NCBI RefSeq assembly: GCF_008629675.1 | Contig: NZ_VWOX01000004.1 | Span: 248,001-312,000 of the forward strand | Source of the DNA: Roseiconus nitratireducens | GTDB lineage: Bacteria; Planctomycetota; Planctomycetia; Pirellulales; Pirellulaceae | Length of the DNA: 64,000 bases | Direction: 5' to 3' | In this document: piece by piece, positions 53,751 to 63,107 of the stretch | How the letters are laid out: each line of letters opens with the position of its first letter | Numbering within the stretch: position 1 is the stretch's first letter | Translations under genes and position numbers: made by a program | Notes under the pieces: model-generated | What the model saw: the letters and a program-made list of their open reading frames with translations, nothing else | Told to the model about the DNA's origin: nothing | Database searches by the model: none

Positions 53751-54962
53751 TTAGAACGAAAGCGACTTTAAAAATGTTCTCATCGCATCGGATTGCTCCG
53801 CGACCGTTTCGGGCGGACCGGTCATCTTGATGAACACGGTCTGCTGTCCCGGACGCGGCACCATCGTGGCGTCGATCGACTTCTGGCCCTGCTCCGGATC
53901 GCCTTCGATCACGAAACGCTGAGCCGGGAAACCGGAAATGGTCAAGCTCTCGGCATCAGCCAGCATTTTGTCGACTTCCTCATCGGCCGGCGGCTTCCCG
54001 GCAACCTGGCCCATCCAACGTGCGACATTATCCCGCACCTCTCCCAAAGCCGGAATGACGGTGACTTCGGCGGCAGCGTCCTCGCCTCCGACTTCGAACG
54101 ATGCCCATCGCATCATGCTCTTGCGTCCGTCGCGCCATCCGTCCGGTCGCTCAAAGTCGACCTTCGGCTGCGCGGCATCGGTGGCCGGCGGCAAGTTGCC
54201 GGCGCCCGGGATCGCGGATGACGGTGGCCCGCCCGCTGCTGCCCCCGACGCCACTGGCCCGGGTGACATTGGCCCTGGCGAATTTGGCCCTGGCGAATTT
54301 GGCCCGCCACCGGAAAACGGTCCTGCGGAAAACGGCCCACCACCGGCCATCATGCCGCCGCCCCCGGCCGCGGCTTCGCCGGTCAAATCGACCCACACGG
54401 ATTCTCCTTCGGCCGCCGGAACGTCCAACGGCTGCCCGCCGGACCACTTTTCATCGGACGGTTCCAGACTCAATTGGCCCCGCCAGCGATCCACATTCCG
54501 TTTGACGTAGTCGTCCCACGTGCCAAAGGAGGGCAAGTCGCTGACACTCAGGTCCAGCTGCTTCTTGGGCGTGTTGATGTCGATGGAGGCAAACCGCATC
54601 GGCTTGTCGCCACCCCGCCGCCACGTCTCCGGCAGCGGTTCCAGGACGGGGTTCCCGTCCTCGCCGAACTGGATGCCTTGGACAAATTGACGGAACTGAT
54701 CATCCACCAGCTCGACGGCTTTTTCCGGCCCCATCACTTTGAAAAACCAGACCTTGTCACCCCGTGGCACGATCGCCCCCAGCATTCGCTGTTTCCCCGG
54801 CGCGAGCTGTTCGGGCACTTCCGTGGGAATCGTGTAGGTCACGACGCCTTCTTCAGAACCGCATCCGGCCAGCAACAGGCAACCAAACAGAACCGTAAGG
54901 CGCAGCACAGACCACGTTGCGCGCAGCAAACGCGAGGCACCAAAAGAGTGGACCGGTGACAT
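53751..54962 (-). CDS. Lipoprotein with mirrored duplicated halves
   Basis: A 403-residue lipoprotein (signal peptide ending LLLAGCGSEE). Unknown function. Two kinds of segment recur in mirror order. A segment VWFFKVMGPEKAVELVDDQF near 72-91 matches TVFIKMTGPPETVAEQSDAM near the C-terminus. A segment PETWRRGGDKPMRFASI near 110 matches PDGWRDGRKSMMRWASF near 280, each followed by a W-x-G-Q-L/V phrase. Between the halves is a Gly/Pro/Ser-rich linker (about 195-265). It is upstream of ccsBA on the same strand, 234 bp apart. ATG at 54962. Confidence 0.75.
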   Translation of the reverse strand: MSPVHSFGASRLLRATWSVLRLTVLFGCLLLAGCGSEEGVVTYTIPTEVPEQLAPGKQRMLGAIVPRGDKVWFFKVMGPEKAVELVDDQFRQFVQGIQFGEDGNPVLEPLPETWRRGGDKPMRFASIDINTPKKQLDLSVSDLPSFGTWDDYVKRNVDRWRGQLSLEPSDEKWSGGQPLDVPAAEGESVWVDLTGEAAAGGGGMMAGGGPFSAGPFSGGGPNSPGPNSPGPMSPGPVASGAAAGGPPSSAIPGAGNLPPATDAAQPKVDFERPDGWRDGRKSMMRWASFEVGGEDAAAEVTVIPALGEVRDNVARWMGQVAGKPPADEEVDKMLADAESLTISGFPAQRFVIEGDPEQGQKSIDATMVPRPGQQTVFIKMTGPPETVAEQSDAMRTFLKSLSF

Positions 54963-55138
54963 AGAGATTGATTGGGGAGGGTTTGGATTCCGGTTCCTGG
55001 GCGGGAGTCATCCTGACCCATCCAGTATAGACGCGTCACCCGCGACGTGTCTCCACCCGAAATCCTACCCGTTGTGCCGCGAATCCCAAATGTGGCAGCC
55101 TGACCCGCCACCGGTCCGATCCGGTCGGATCCAACGGA

Positions 55139-56875
55139 TCAGCTATCCCAACCCATCAATCCGATCAAAGAATCCGTCAGCGAGCTGACCGGAGCCGACA
55201 TCTCGCTGTAGGACCACATGTTTCGAACCAGATCGGTCATCAACATGCCACCGAGCGAAAGCGTCAAAATGATGAACATCAGCGACAAACACTGCATCAA
55301 CGAGAACGGAATCTCGTAGCCGTAGCCACCCGGTGCCGCACCGACGGTGGCCGGTTCGGCGGAATCGTCGATCGCCACGGCATCTTCGTCCAGCGGCTGA
55401 GCATCCAAGGCATCGTCCGGTGAACCGAACGCGTCATCCCCCAGCGGTTCGGCTTCGGCGAAATCAGCCTCGGCAAATCCGCCGGCGTCATTGAAGTCGT
55501 CTTCCAAGTCGACCGCTTCGGCGACTTCGGAATCCTCCACTTCGATCACCTGCGAACTGCTTTCCAAGTCGCCGTCCAGGCCGACGCCGGAAGGTGACAG
55601 CTGGAATTCTTCATCGCCGGATTGCAGATCGACTGCCGAATCACCGGGCTTCTTGCTACCCGATCCGGAACCGGAGCCGGAAATTCCGCTGCCGTCGGTC
55701 AACTCGGCACCCAAATCCAGCGCCGACAGGCTGCTGCCGGCCAAGTCCAACGGCTCGCTTTCCAGCGAAAGTCCGCTGTCGCTCGGGCTCATCAGGTTGA
55801 TCCCGCTGTCGCCGGCGACCGAGATGTCGCTGACGCTGTCCAGCAGCAGTTCTTCGTCGTCGTCGGCGATGACCAAATCGTCATCTTCGTCCAGCGCGTC
55901 GTCCATTTCTCCCAGCACGCTGGAATCCAGGCCGCTTCCCAATCCGGACGACGTCAGCAGGCTCTCACTGTCGCCGGAAATCAACCCGCTACCGCTGCCG
56001 GACTGTTCGGCGCTCAGCAGATCCAATTCGCTGAGCACGTCGGCGCCCGACTTCTTTTTTGAAGCGTCGGAACCGGGGCCACCCAAGTCGCCCATCATTT
56101 CCAGGCTGCTGGCCGCTCCAGACTCACCCCCGGTGTCCTCGCCGACCATCGCCTCCAGATCCAAGCTGTCTTCGGAGTCTTCGCCCAGGACCAATTCGTC
56201 GCTGTCTTCTTCGGAAAGCGAGTTCTCGAAGCTAAGCGATCCGCTGGAACCTTCGCCGGATTTGCCTTCGCCGCCCAGTTCGACGGAGCTGGTGGAGTGT
56301 CCGCCGGCGGCTTCAATTTCCTGTCTGGGCACCGGGCCGGTGCTGCCTTCTTTCGGGTCGATCGCGACGTCGACCGAATCGTCGTCGTCGCGAATGATTG
56401 CCGGATCATTCAGGCTCAATTCCGCCGAATCGATCTCGACCAGATCGGCACCTTCGGTTTCAAAATCGCCTTCCAATTCATCTTTGCCGCTGTCGCCGGC
56501 CACCAATTTGACGTCACTGCCGTCTTCCTTGGACCCGGCCACCAGATTGACGTCACTGCCGCCGGTGCTGCCCTCTTTCAAGTTTTCGCTGCCGATGTTG
56601 ACATCGCTGCCGCCGCCTTCCTTGCCAGCATCCCCCCCGATCACGCTGCCGATTCCGCCCGCATCCCCGCCCAGGGACGCGTCATCGACCAGGATTCCGG
56701 AGCCGGCACCTTCGGCGGCCAATTCTTCACCCAACCGGTCGATTTCGTTTTCCGGGAACTTCCAGCTGGAACCGTCACGAAAACCGCGAATTTCGCCCTG
56801 ACTGCGCAATTCCACAAGGCGATCGGTCGAAATGCCGAGTTTCGCGGCGGCTTCCTCGAGTGACAGATAAGACAT
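55139..56875 (-). CDS. Membrane-tethered helix-turn-helix protein with long acidic linker
   Basis: A 578-residue protein in three parts. Residues 1-50 (LSLEEAAAKLGISTDRLVELRSQGEIRGF...SWKFPENEIDRL) are an excisionase/MerR-type helix-turn-helix. Residues about 55-520 are low-complexity, rich in Ser, Asp, Gly and Glu, with repeated SDVNL/SDVKL phrases near 90-125. Residues about 530-560 (SLMQCLSLMFIILTLSLGGMLM) form a single membrane helix, and a short amphipathic tail ends the chain. It would hold a DNA-binding domain to the membrane by a flexible anionic tether. A long antisense open frame across the linker is a composition artefact. ATG at 56875; it stands alone. Confidence 0.82.
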   Translation of the reverse strand: MSYLSLEEAAAKLGISTDRLVELRSQGEIRGFRDGSSWKFPENEIDRLGEELAAEGAGSGILVDDASLGGDAGGIGSVIGGDAGKEGGGSDVNIGSENLKEGSTGGSDVNLVAGSKEDGSDVKLVAGDSGKDELEGDFETEGADLVEIDSAELSLNDPAIIRDDDDSVDVAIDPKEGSTGPVPRQEIEAAGGHSTSSVELGGEGKSGEGSSGSLSFENSLSEEDSDELVLGEDSEDSLDLEAMVGEDTGGESGAASSLEMMGDLGGPGSDASKKKSGADVLSELDLLSAEQSGSGSGLISGDSESLLTSSGLGSGLDSSVLGEMDDALDEDDDLVIADDDEELLLDSVSDISVAGDSGINLMSPSDSGLSLESEPLDLAGSSLSALDLGAELTDGSGISGSGSGSGSKKPGDSAVDLQSGDEEFQLSPSGVGLDGDLESSSQVIEVEDSEVAEAVDLEDDFNDAGGFAEADFAEAEPLGDDAFGSPDDALDAQPLDEDAVAIDDSAEPATVGAAPGGYGYEIPFSLMQCLSLMFIILTLSLGGMLMTDLVRNMWSYSEMSAPVSSLTDSLIGLMGWDS

Positions 56876-56964
56876 GAGCGGGTTTTACTTCGAGCGGGGA
56901 AAAATGAGCGGGGCGTGCTTCGCCGACGATTCCTCATCTCTCTAGCTCGGACGATGGGTGAGCG

Positions 56965-57354
56965 TTACTTCACCTGACCGCTAAGAAGTCGGATTTCACC
57001 GGGCAACGGCGCGGTCGCGTTGAGCGTCAACGAAAAGTCGGCATCGATCGGACGGCTGCTGACCAAGCGAACCTGGCCCGACCTATCGATATGATACACG
57101 GCCATTTGCATTTTGCCGGTATGAACCAACGTAATTGTCTGACTTCCCGAGCCGTCAAATCCAGAAAACCCGATCAACTCGCCCGCCGAGCCGACGCGGA
57201 GCAGATTCGGGCCGGCGGAAGCACCGATTTGCGGGAAACCGTCGGCCGGACCCACCTCCCCGGGGGAGACCACTGGTGATGGCTGGTCGGCCAACGATCC
57301 GACCACCAATGCGAAAACGATCGTCAATCCCATCCATGCGGCTTGCCAACGCAT
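56965..57354 (-). CDS. Small secreted protein of unknown function
   Basis: A 129-residue protein with a signal peptide (MRWQAAWMGLTIVFALVVGSLA) and a C-terminal beta-rich region (SQTITLVHTGKMQMAVYHID, then RLVSSRPIDADFSLTLN). The last part resembles a short YHID-type motif seen in small planctomycete proteins, but I cannot name the family. The start is fixed by AAGGAG nine bases upstream of the ATG at 57354. It follows the HTH membrane protein gene's upstream side, 89 bp away, same strand. Confidence 0.75.
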   Translation of the reverse strand: MRWQAAWMGLTIVFALVVGSLADQPSPVVSPGEVGPADGFPQIGASAGPNLLRVGSAGELIGFSGFDGSGSQTITLVHTGKMQMAVYHIDRSGQVRLVSSRPIDADFSLTLNATAPLPGEIRLLSGQVK

Positions 57355-57363
57355 CCTGCTTTT

Positions 57364-57369
57364 CTCCTT
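57364..57369 (-). promoter_or_regulatory. AAGGAG ribosome binding site
   Basis: Strong site nine bases before the ATG at 57354; it decides the start against a longer frame reaching 57603. Confidence 0.75.
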
Positions 57370-57444
57370 GGGGTGGCGAATCTGCTGACCCCGCGAACCA
57401 TTCCTAGGGAGCCCATTTTTACGGAGCCCAACGGGACAGCGCCA

Positions 57445-57505
57445 CTTTGATGGAACCACGCTCGCCAGAGCGTGGAAATCTGCACCGCTACCACCGTTTG
57501 GCGAC
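57445..57505 (-). repeat. Dispersed hairpin repeat, copy B
   Basis: CCACGCTC-GCCA-GAGCGTGG at 57455-57474 followed by CCACCGTTTGGCG, the reverse complement of the element at 40435-40490 including its flank. It lies in the 274-bp gap between the small secreted protein and the hisN-like gene. Confidence 0.85.
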
Positions 57506-57628
57506 GGTCGCTCCATCGACTTCGTGAATGATGCCGCGGCGGTCCGACCGCGGGCGGTCGCATCTTTGCCCAGCGAAGCATTTTTGCCCAGCGAAGCCGA
57601 CACTTTGGTTCATACCCGGCCGGCGGAG

Positions 57629-58486
57629 CTAGCCGCAAGTCAGAATTTCTCGGACGCGGTCGTGCAGCTTTCCGTTGGTCCCCAAGCCGTCACCGTTGCG
57701 AACCGTGGCGTTGCCCTTCCAGTCGGTAAAACGGCCGCCCGATTCGACGACGATCGGCAGGATCGCGGCCACGTCCCAGGCGTTGCAGGCCGGGTCGACC
57801 ATCAAATCCGCGCGTCCGGTGGCAACCAGCAAGTATCCGTAGCCATCGCCCCAACTCCGCGTGATCCAGCACTCCCGCTCCAGCCGTTTGTACGCCTCGG
57901 CGGCACCGCGAGCGTCAAAAGAGTCGACCTGGCTGGTCACAAACACGGCGCGGTCCAATTCGCTCCGGTCCGACACGCGGGCGCGGGACCACGCTCCGTC
58001 GCCAGACGCCCCCTGCGGTCCGCCTCGGTGCCAACACCCCAACCCCGAACTGGCGACCAGGATTTCAGCCAACGCGGGAATGTAGATCACGCCTCCAATT
58101 GGCTGACCGTCGCACTCCAAAGCCAACAACGTGGAGTACAGGGGCACACCACAAACGAACGACTTGGTGCCGTCGATCGGGTCGACCACCCAACGGTAAG
58201 CGGAATCACCCGAGGTCTCGGCGAACTCTTCGCCCTGGACCGTGTCGTCAGGGAAGCGCTCCCTGATCTGTTCGCGTACCAGCTGTTCCGCCTCGCGGTC
58301 CGCCACGGTCACCGGCGACTCGTCCTGCTTGCTGTCGATCTGCAAGTCGTCCGCACGAAAGTACCGCAGCGTGTGCCGACCAGCAGCCTGGGCCACTTCG
58401 ATCATCGCCGCCAACCGCCCGGCATGCAGTTCGCCCCACTGGTCGGGCGATTTGGGCTGACGAGCATTCGCGTCGTGATCGGTCAT
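57629..58486 (-). CDS. hisN: Inositol-phosphatase-family phosphatase, histidinol-phosphatase type
   Basis: A 285-residue Mg-dependent phosphatase of the inositol monophosphatase superfamily. Metal ligands are seen in GEE (85-87), DPIDGT (102-107) and the later NAWDVAA. The phrase DGTKSFVCGVPLYSTLLAL is that of histidinol-phosphatases of the HisN type, so the last-but-one step of histidine synthesis is likely, though inositol or sugar phosphates remain possible. It overlaps lspA by four bases (ATGA at the lspA stop), which fixes the start at 58486. No other his gene is adjacent. Confidence 0.87.
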   Translation of the reverse strand: MTDHDANARQPKSPDQWGELHAGRLAAMIEVAQAAGRHTLRYFRADDLQIDSKQDESPVTVADREAEQLVREQIRERFPDDTVQGEEFAETSGDSAYRWVVDPIDGTKSFVCGVPLYSTLLALECDGQPIGGVIYIPALAEILVASSGLGCWHRGGPQGASGDGAWSRARVSDRSELDRAVFVTSQVDSFDARGAAEAYKRLERECWITRSWGDGYGYLLVATGRADLMVDPACNAWDVAAILPIVVESGGRFTDWKGNATVRNGDGLGTNGKLHDRVREILTCG

Positions 58487-59136
58487 GAATTCGCTGATTC
58501 GATTGCGGTGCTGGGTTGGTCCTCCCGCTCCGGCGAGGCGTTCACGCTGGATTCCGAAGCGGCGAATTGACCGGGGAAAAACGATTGATACAGCAACATG
58601 CCTGCCCCGACCACCAGCAGCGAATCGGCGATGTTGAAGTTCGGCCAGGTCCAGCGGGCATTGATTTGCCACAGAATCCAATCCCGAACGCCACTTTGCC
58701 ACTCCGGCGGATAACCCGCTTGCCACCACAGCCCCAGCCGGTCGTACAGGTTCCCGATGATCCCGCCCCCGACCAACCCCAAGGCGACGGTCAGCCACCA
58801 CGATTCGGCGCCGCGAAACCAGAACAGCCAGACCACGATCCCGATCGCGGCAATCACCGACATCGCGGCGAAAAACGTTCCCTTACCGGCTCCCATCCCA
58901 AAGACGGCTCCGATGTTCACGGCCGTCTCGATGCCGAAATACGGTTTGATCACCCACCAAATGTCGTTTTGCCCCGGCAAACCACGCCAGCGAAAGATCA
59001 TCGCCTTGGTCCACAGGTCGACCGCGCCGCCTAAAAGTGCCAACGTGATGAAAGTGACGGCCTGGCGAGACAGCGATTTGCGACCGACACCCGCAGCCGG
59101 TTTCGGCGGATCGGCCGTGACATTTGCCTGATTCAT
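58483..59136 (-). CDS. lspA: Lipoprotein signal peptidase
   Basis: Removes signal peptides from prolipoproteins after lipid attachment. The 217-residue protein has four membrane helices; the catalytic aspartates are in GGIIGNLYDRL (Asp132) and WPNFNIADSLL (Asp171), and NIGAVFG matches the conserved N-G-A-F segment in the first loop. It is longer than the usual 160-170 residues because of a 20-residue N-terminal extension and a 35-residue polar tail. It is upstream of the hisN-like gene and overlaps it. ATG start. Confidence 0.94.
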   Translation of the reverse strand: MNQANVTADPPKPAAGVGRKSLSRQAVTFITLALLGGAVDLWTKAMIFRWRGLPGQNDIWWVIKPYFGIETAVNIGAVFGMGAGKGTFFAAMSVIAAIGIVVWLFWFRGAESWWLTVALGLVGGGIIGNLYDRLGLWWQAGYPPEWQSGVRDWILWQINARWTWPNFNIADSLLVVGAGMLLYQSFFPGQFAASESSVNASPEREDQPSTAIESANS

Positions 59137-59481
59137 CTTCCCTTGATCCGTTCGATCCCTCGGTACTGGACGCCGGGCGTCAGGCCGGCGAAAACCAACA
59201 CGGTCCTATTCCAGCAAACAATCGCGGAAGCCGGTTTCGGCGCCGCAGCGTTGACACGGTAGACTCCCGAACCGCTCCTGCCCAGATCAACCGCGTCGAA
59301 ACCAGGCTGGCGTCGAAACCAGGCCGGCGCGACAGCCGATTCCAATCGCCAAGCGGAGACGCACCGCGCGGGGACCGTCGCTGGCCCGGCCCCCCTTTTC
59401 AGTGGCGACAAACTCCGGAAATCAATCTATCCTTACGATACCGTCCCAGGCCGGCCCGCCACAGCGAAGCCAACAGCGAAC
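59137..59481. other. 345-bp divergent region with a 15-bp direct repeat
   Basis: Between lspA (minus) and thrC (plus). GCGTCGAAACCAGGC occurs twice in tandem around 59294-59325. TACGAT near 59434 could be a -10 box for thrC with a leader of about 40 bases. No gene seen. Confidence 0.45.
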
Positions 59482-60918
59482 ATGACCGATATGATTCAAA
59501 CCGCCCAGCCGCATTCGTCCATGCGTACGAATCTCGCGTACCAACGCTGCATCAATCCCACCTGCGCCGCGACCTATGACACGGGCGAATTGCACACCTC
59601 CTGCCCCAAATGCGGGTACCTGCTGGACGTCAGCTACGACTGGGACAAAGCGGCCGTCCCGGACAAGCTGAGCGATTTTGAGGCGATGTGGAGTCAACGG
59701 TTCAACCCGGTTCGGTTTTCCGGGGTGTGGCGTTTCCATGAACTGCTGCCGTTCGCTCCGCAGGAACGCGTGGTGACCGTCGGCGAAGGCCAGACGCTGC
59801 TGCAGCAGGCTGATGCGGTCGGAAAATTCGTCGGCATGAATGCCGGCCAGCTGCACCTGCAGTACGAAGGCATGAATCCGTCGGGCAGCTTCAAAGACAA
59901 CGGCATGTGCGCGGCGATCACCCACGCCAATTTGCTGGGGGCCAAACGGGCGGCCTGCGCCAGCACCGGCAACACATCCGCCTCGTTGGCCCTGTACTGC
60001 AGTGCGACGCAATTGATGAAGGCGATCATCTTCATCGGCAGCGGAAAGATTTCCTACGGGAAACTGAGCCAGGCACTCGATTACGGGGCCTTGACCGTGC
60101 AGATCGCCGGGGACTTTGACGACGCCATGATCCGCGTCCGCGAAATCGCGCAACGGCTGGGGATCTACCTGGTCAACAGCGTCAATCCGTTCCGGCTGGA
60201 AGGCCAGAAGACGATCATGTTTCGTGTGCTGGAAGCCCTTCGTTGGGAAACGCCCGACTGGATCGTGGTCCCCGGGGGCAACCTTGGCAACAGCAGCGCG
60301 TTCGGCAAAGCCTTCATGGAGCTGAAGCAATTGGGGCTGATTGACCGCGTTCCCCGTCTGGCGGTGATCAACGCCAGCGGTGCCGACACCCTGTATGAAT
60401 TGCACGAACGCCGCGGCGTGCGGTGGAACGGCGGTCACGTCGACCTGGATCCGATTCGGGAATACAACGACCACATGGATCGCCACGGCATCAAAGCCGA
60501 CACGCTGGCCAGCGCGATCGAAATCAACCGGCCCGTGAATCTGAAGAAGTGTCTGCGGGCGTTGGAGTTCTGCGAGGGTGTCGTCCGTCAGGTCAGCGAC
60601 CAGGAAATCTTGGACGCCAAGGCCAAAGTCGGCGCGGGAGGTTTCGGTTGCGAACCCGCCTCGGCCGCCAGCGTCGCCGGCGCCAAGCTGCTCCGTCGCG
60701 AGGGCGTCATCGCGCCAAGCGACCGCGTGGTGTGCGTGCTGACCGGACACGAATTGAAGGACCCCACCGTCACCGTCGCCTACCACACGACCGATCAGGA
60801 AGTCTTTCAAAAGACGCTGGGCAGCCGCGGCGTGACCAAGGCTTCGCACGCCAACAAGGCGATCGCGGTCCCGAACGAGTTGGACGACATCATCAAAGCC
60901 ATTCAGCTGTACGCCTGA
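59482..60918 (+). CDS. thrC: Threonine synthase
   Basis: PLP enzyme that makes threonine from O-phosphohomoserine. The 478-residue protein has an N-terminal zinc ribbon (Cys23, Cys28, Cys41, Cys44), the PLP lysine Lys138 in [11 protein letters not shown], the phosphate loop [16 protein letters not shown] and a late TGHELKDP. The last feature and the NPSGSFKDN wording point to threonine synthase rather than a dehydratase. ATG at 59482; ATG at 59491 or 59521 are alternatives. dapB follows 265 bp later, so two aspartate-family steps sit side by side. Confidence 0.95.
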   Translation: MTDMIQTAQPHSSMRTNLAYQRCINPTCAATYDTGELHTSCPKCGYLLDVSYDWDKAAVPDKLSDFEAMWSQRFNPVRFSGVWRFHELLPFAPQERVVTVGEGQTLLQQADAVGKFVGMNAGQLHLQYEGMNPSGSFKDNGMCAAITHANLLGAKRAACASTGNTSASLALYCSATQLMKAIIFIGSGKISYGKLSQALDYGALTVQIAGDFDDAMIRVREIAQRLGIYLVNSVNPFRLEGQKTIMFRVLEALRWETPDWIVVPGGNLGNSSAFGKAFMELKQLGLIDRVPRLAVINASGADTLYELHERRGVRWNGGHVDLDPIREYNDHMDRHGIKADTLASAIEINRPVNLKKCLRALEFCEGVVRQVSDQEILDAKAKVGAGGFGCEPASAASVAGAKLLRREGVIAPSDRVVCVLTGHELKDPTVTVAYHTTDQEVFQKTLGSRGVTKASHANKAIAVPNELDDIIKAIQLYA

Positions 60919-60973
60919 CCGCACGTCAGTCGCGTTGCTTGCACGGTGCGACAACCGTGGCGAACTCCATCTA

Positions 60974-60994
60974 GCTTCTGGCTTCTGGCTTCTG
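60974..60994. repeat. Three 7-bp tandem units
   Basis: GCTTCTG three times in the 265-bp gap between thrC and dapB. Further on (about 61075-61130) there is a C-rich stretch in which CCCTGCCC and GCCCCGCTG recur. No gene or clear promoter is seen in the gap. Confidence 0.8.
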
Positions 60995-61183
60995 GCAGCG
61001 GAAATCAATCACGTCCGCGGTGAACCTGCCTGCGGAAAGGCGGATAGAAGTCGACGTGCCGCAGTCGACCGCCCTGCCCTGCCCCGCTGCTCTGTCCCTC
61101 ATCCCTGCCCCGCTGCCCTGTCCCAGCGGGGCGTGTTACATTCGTTTGAGTACCCCTTCGTCCGCCTTTGGTAGTCCACCCCG

Positions 61184-61987
61184 ATGACCACTCCTTTGAA
61201 AATTGCCGTTCATGGCGCCGCCGGACGCATGGGCCGACGCGTGGTGGCACTCGCGTCGGCAGACCCATCCGTGGAAGTCACCGCTGCGATCGAAAACGAC
61301 CAACACGAACTGCTGGGAGCCGACGCCGGCGAGTTGGCGGGCGTGGACACGCTGGACGTGCCGCTGGCATCCAAATGGCCGACCGACGTCGACGTGGTGA
61401 TCGACTTCTCGCTTCCAGACGCCATCGACCGCTGCATCGAAAAATGCGAATCCCACGACACGGCGCTGGTCATCGCCACCACCGGCATGACCGACGCGCA
61501 GGTGGAACGGCTGAGGGACGCGTCGGCCAGCATTCCCGTCGTGTGGGCCCCCAGCATGTCCCTGGCCGTCAACCTGACCATGAAGCTGGCGCAGCAAATC
61601 ACCGAAAAGCTGCGTGACGTTCCAGGTGGACTGGACATCGAGATCATCGAGCGTCACCACCGATTCAAGGCCGACGCCCCCAGCGGCACCGCACTGAAGT
61701 TCGGTGATTTGATCGCGGAAAAACTGGGTGATGACACCAAGCACGTTCACGGTCGCGAAGGCCACACCGGACAACGGACGCGCAACGAAATCGGTTATCA
61801 CGCCGTCCGGGTCGGCGACAACCCCGGCGAACACACCATCGTCTTCGGGATGTTGGGCGAGCGAATCGAACTGAACGTCGCAGCCAGCAATCGCGACTGC
61901 TACGCCGCCGGCGCCATCGCCGCCGCCAAGTGGCTGATCGATCGCCCCGCGGGCATGTACGACATGTTCGACGTCCTGGAAATGTGA
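61184..61987 (+). CDS. dapB: 4-hydroxy-tetrahydrodipicolinate reductase
   Basis: NAD(P)H-dependent step toward diaminopimelate and lysine. The 267-residue length is typical. GAAGRMG at 11-17 is the nucleotide-binding loop, IDFSLP follows, ATTGMTDAQ, and the catalytic segment ERHHRFKADAPSGTA contains His158/His159 and Lys162. ATG at 61184. The next small gene starts 25 bp downstream on the same strand. Confidence 0.97.
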   Translation: MTTPLKIAVHGAAGRMGRRVVALASADPSVEVTAAIENDQHELLGADAGELAGVDTLDVPLASKWPTDVDVVIDFSLPDAIDRCIEKCESHDTALVIATTGMTDAQVERLRDASASIPVVWAPSMSLAVNLTMKLAQQITEKLRDVPGGLDIEIIERHHRFKADAPSGTALKFGDLIAEKLGDDTKHVHGREGHTGQRTRNEIGYHAVRVGDNPGEHTIVFGMLGERIELNVAASNRDCYAAGAIAAAKWLIDRPAGMYDMFDVLEM

Positions 61988-62012
61988 GTCCCGGGAGAGC
62001 GAAACGCGGGCC

Positions 62013-62378
62013 ATGAAGTGTGACGAAGGTTACCGGTGTGAGGTTTGCGGAAACGACGTCACGTCCATTGTCGAAAGCGATCTCTACTTGCGTTTCGTGA
62101 TCGGTGAATTGGACGCCGAAGTTTTGCACACGACGCCCGAACGCCACCTCCGCTGCAACCCGGTGCTGGCACAATTCATTGAGGATGATCGGTTCCCACC
62201 GGTGCAGGTCCAGGGCCCCATGGCGCGGCAACACTTGGACACCGCGTTCGTTGCCACGCGCTGCAAATTGGTCAGCCGCGGCTACCGCCGGTTGCGTGAG
62301 ATTGCCGAGTGGCCCGGCGATCGGGACCTGACGACGTACCCGCTGCCGGAAGTGGTCGCCCGACACGCCTCGGGCTGA
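62013..62378 (+). CDS. Small conserved hypothetical protein
   Basis: A 121-residue soluble protein with a two-cysteine start (YRCEVCGND) followed by an alpha/beta region that names no domain I recognise: SDLYLRFVIGELDAEVLHTTPERHLRCNP, a further Cys, and VATRCKLVSRGYRRLREI. The cysteines could hold zinc. It lies directly after dapB and is probably co-transcribed. Palindrome array 2 begins 20 bp after its stop. Function unknown. Confidence 0.7.
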   Translation: MKCDEGYRCEVCGNDVTSIVESDLYLRFVIGELDAEVLHTTPERHLRCNPVLAQFIEDDRFPPVQVQGPMARQHLDTAFVATRCKLVSRGYRRLREIAEWPGDRDLTTYPLPEVVARHASG

Positions 62379-62397
62379 ACGCCCGCCGAACCTCCCT

Positions 62398-62932
62398 GGT
62401 TCCAAGGCTCCCGCCTTGGAACCGAATGCGCCGCAGGCTCCCGCCTGCGTCCCCATTTCTAACCGTCTATCTGCCACACCCCGCAAACCGAGCTGGCAGA
62501 GCCAGCGTCCAGTGCGTTCCCGGGCGGGAGCCCGGGAACGAGGGTTTGGTTCTTGACAAGTTCAGCGTCTACCAGAGAACGAGTTTCGCCACCCTGATTC
62601 CAAGGCTCCCGCCTTGGAACCGGATGCGCCGCAGGCTCCCGCCTGCCTGCCGATGCTGAATGCCACATCCCAGGCGCACCGAGCTGGCAGAGCCAGTGCT
62701 CCAGTGCGTTCCCGGGCGGGAGCCCGGGAACGAGGGATGGGTTCTTGACAAGTTCAGCGTCTACCAGAGAACGAGTTTCGCCACCCTGGTTCCAAGGCTC
62801 CCGCCTTGGAACCGGATGCGCCGCAGGCTCCCGCCTGCGTCCCCATTTCTATCCGTCTATCTGCCACACCCCGCAAACCGAGCTGGCAGAGCCAGCGTCC
62901 GGTGCGTTCCCGGGCGGGAGCCCGGGAACGAG
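62398..62932. repeat. Palindrome array 2: three units of about 195 bp
   Basis: The hairpin with arms TTCCAAGGC and loop GGGA (minus strand) begins at 62398, 62596 and 62788, spacings of 198 and 192 bp. Each unit then has a second hairpin (arm GCAGGC, same loop), a third (arm GCTGGC, loop AGA) and a fourth (arm GTTCCCGGGC, loop GGGA on plus). These are the hairpins of array 1 in inverted order. The array fills most of the 729-bp gap before the MFS gene; about 175 bp after it show no repeat and should hold that gene's promoter. Confidence 0.93.
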
Positions 62933-63107
62933 GGATGGGACGGATTTGCGTCAAAAAGCCACCGATCGGCGGATTTCCAGCGACCATCCCTGCCCGGGCG
63001 GGCTCTCAAGCCGGAGCCGGCGAAATCCGTCTCAGAGAATTGTCCGGCACCTGCTACGATCGCACCTGCTCGACCGACCTTCGCCGCCACTTTCCCAAGA
63101 CCGCGAC

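Noticed and set aside
55491..56801. Plus-strand open frame (436 codons) rich in Ser/Pro
   Set aside because: It is the antisense of the Ser/Asp/Gly-rich linker of the HTH membrane protein; composition explains it.
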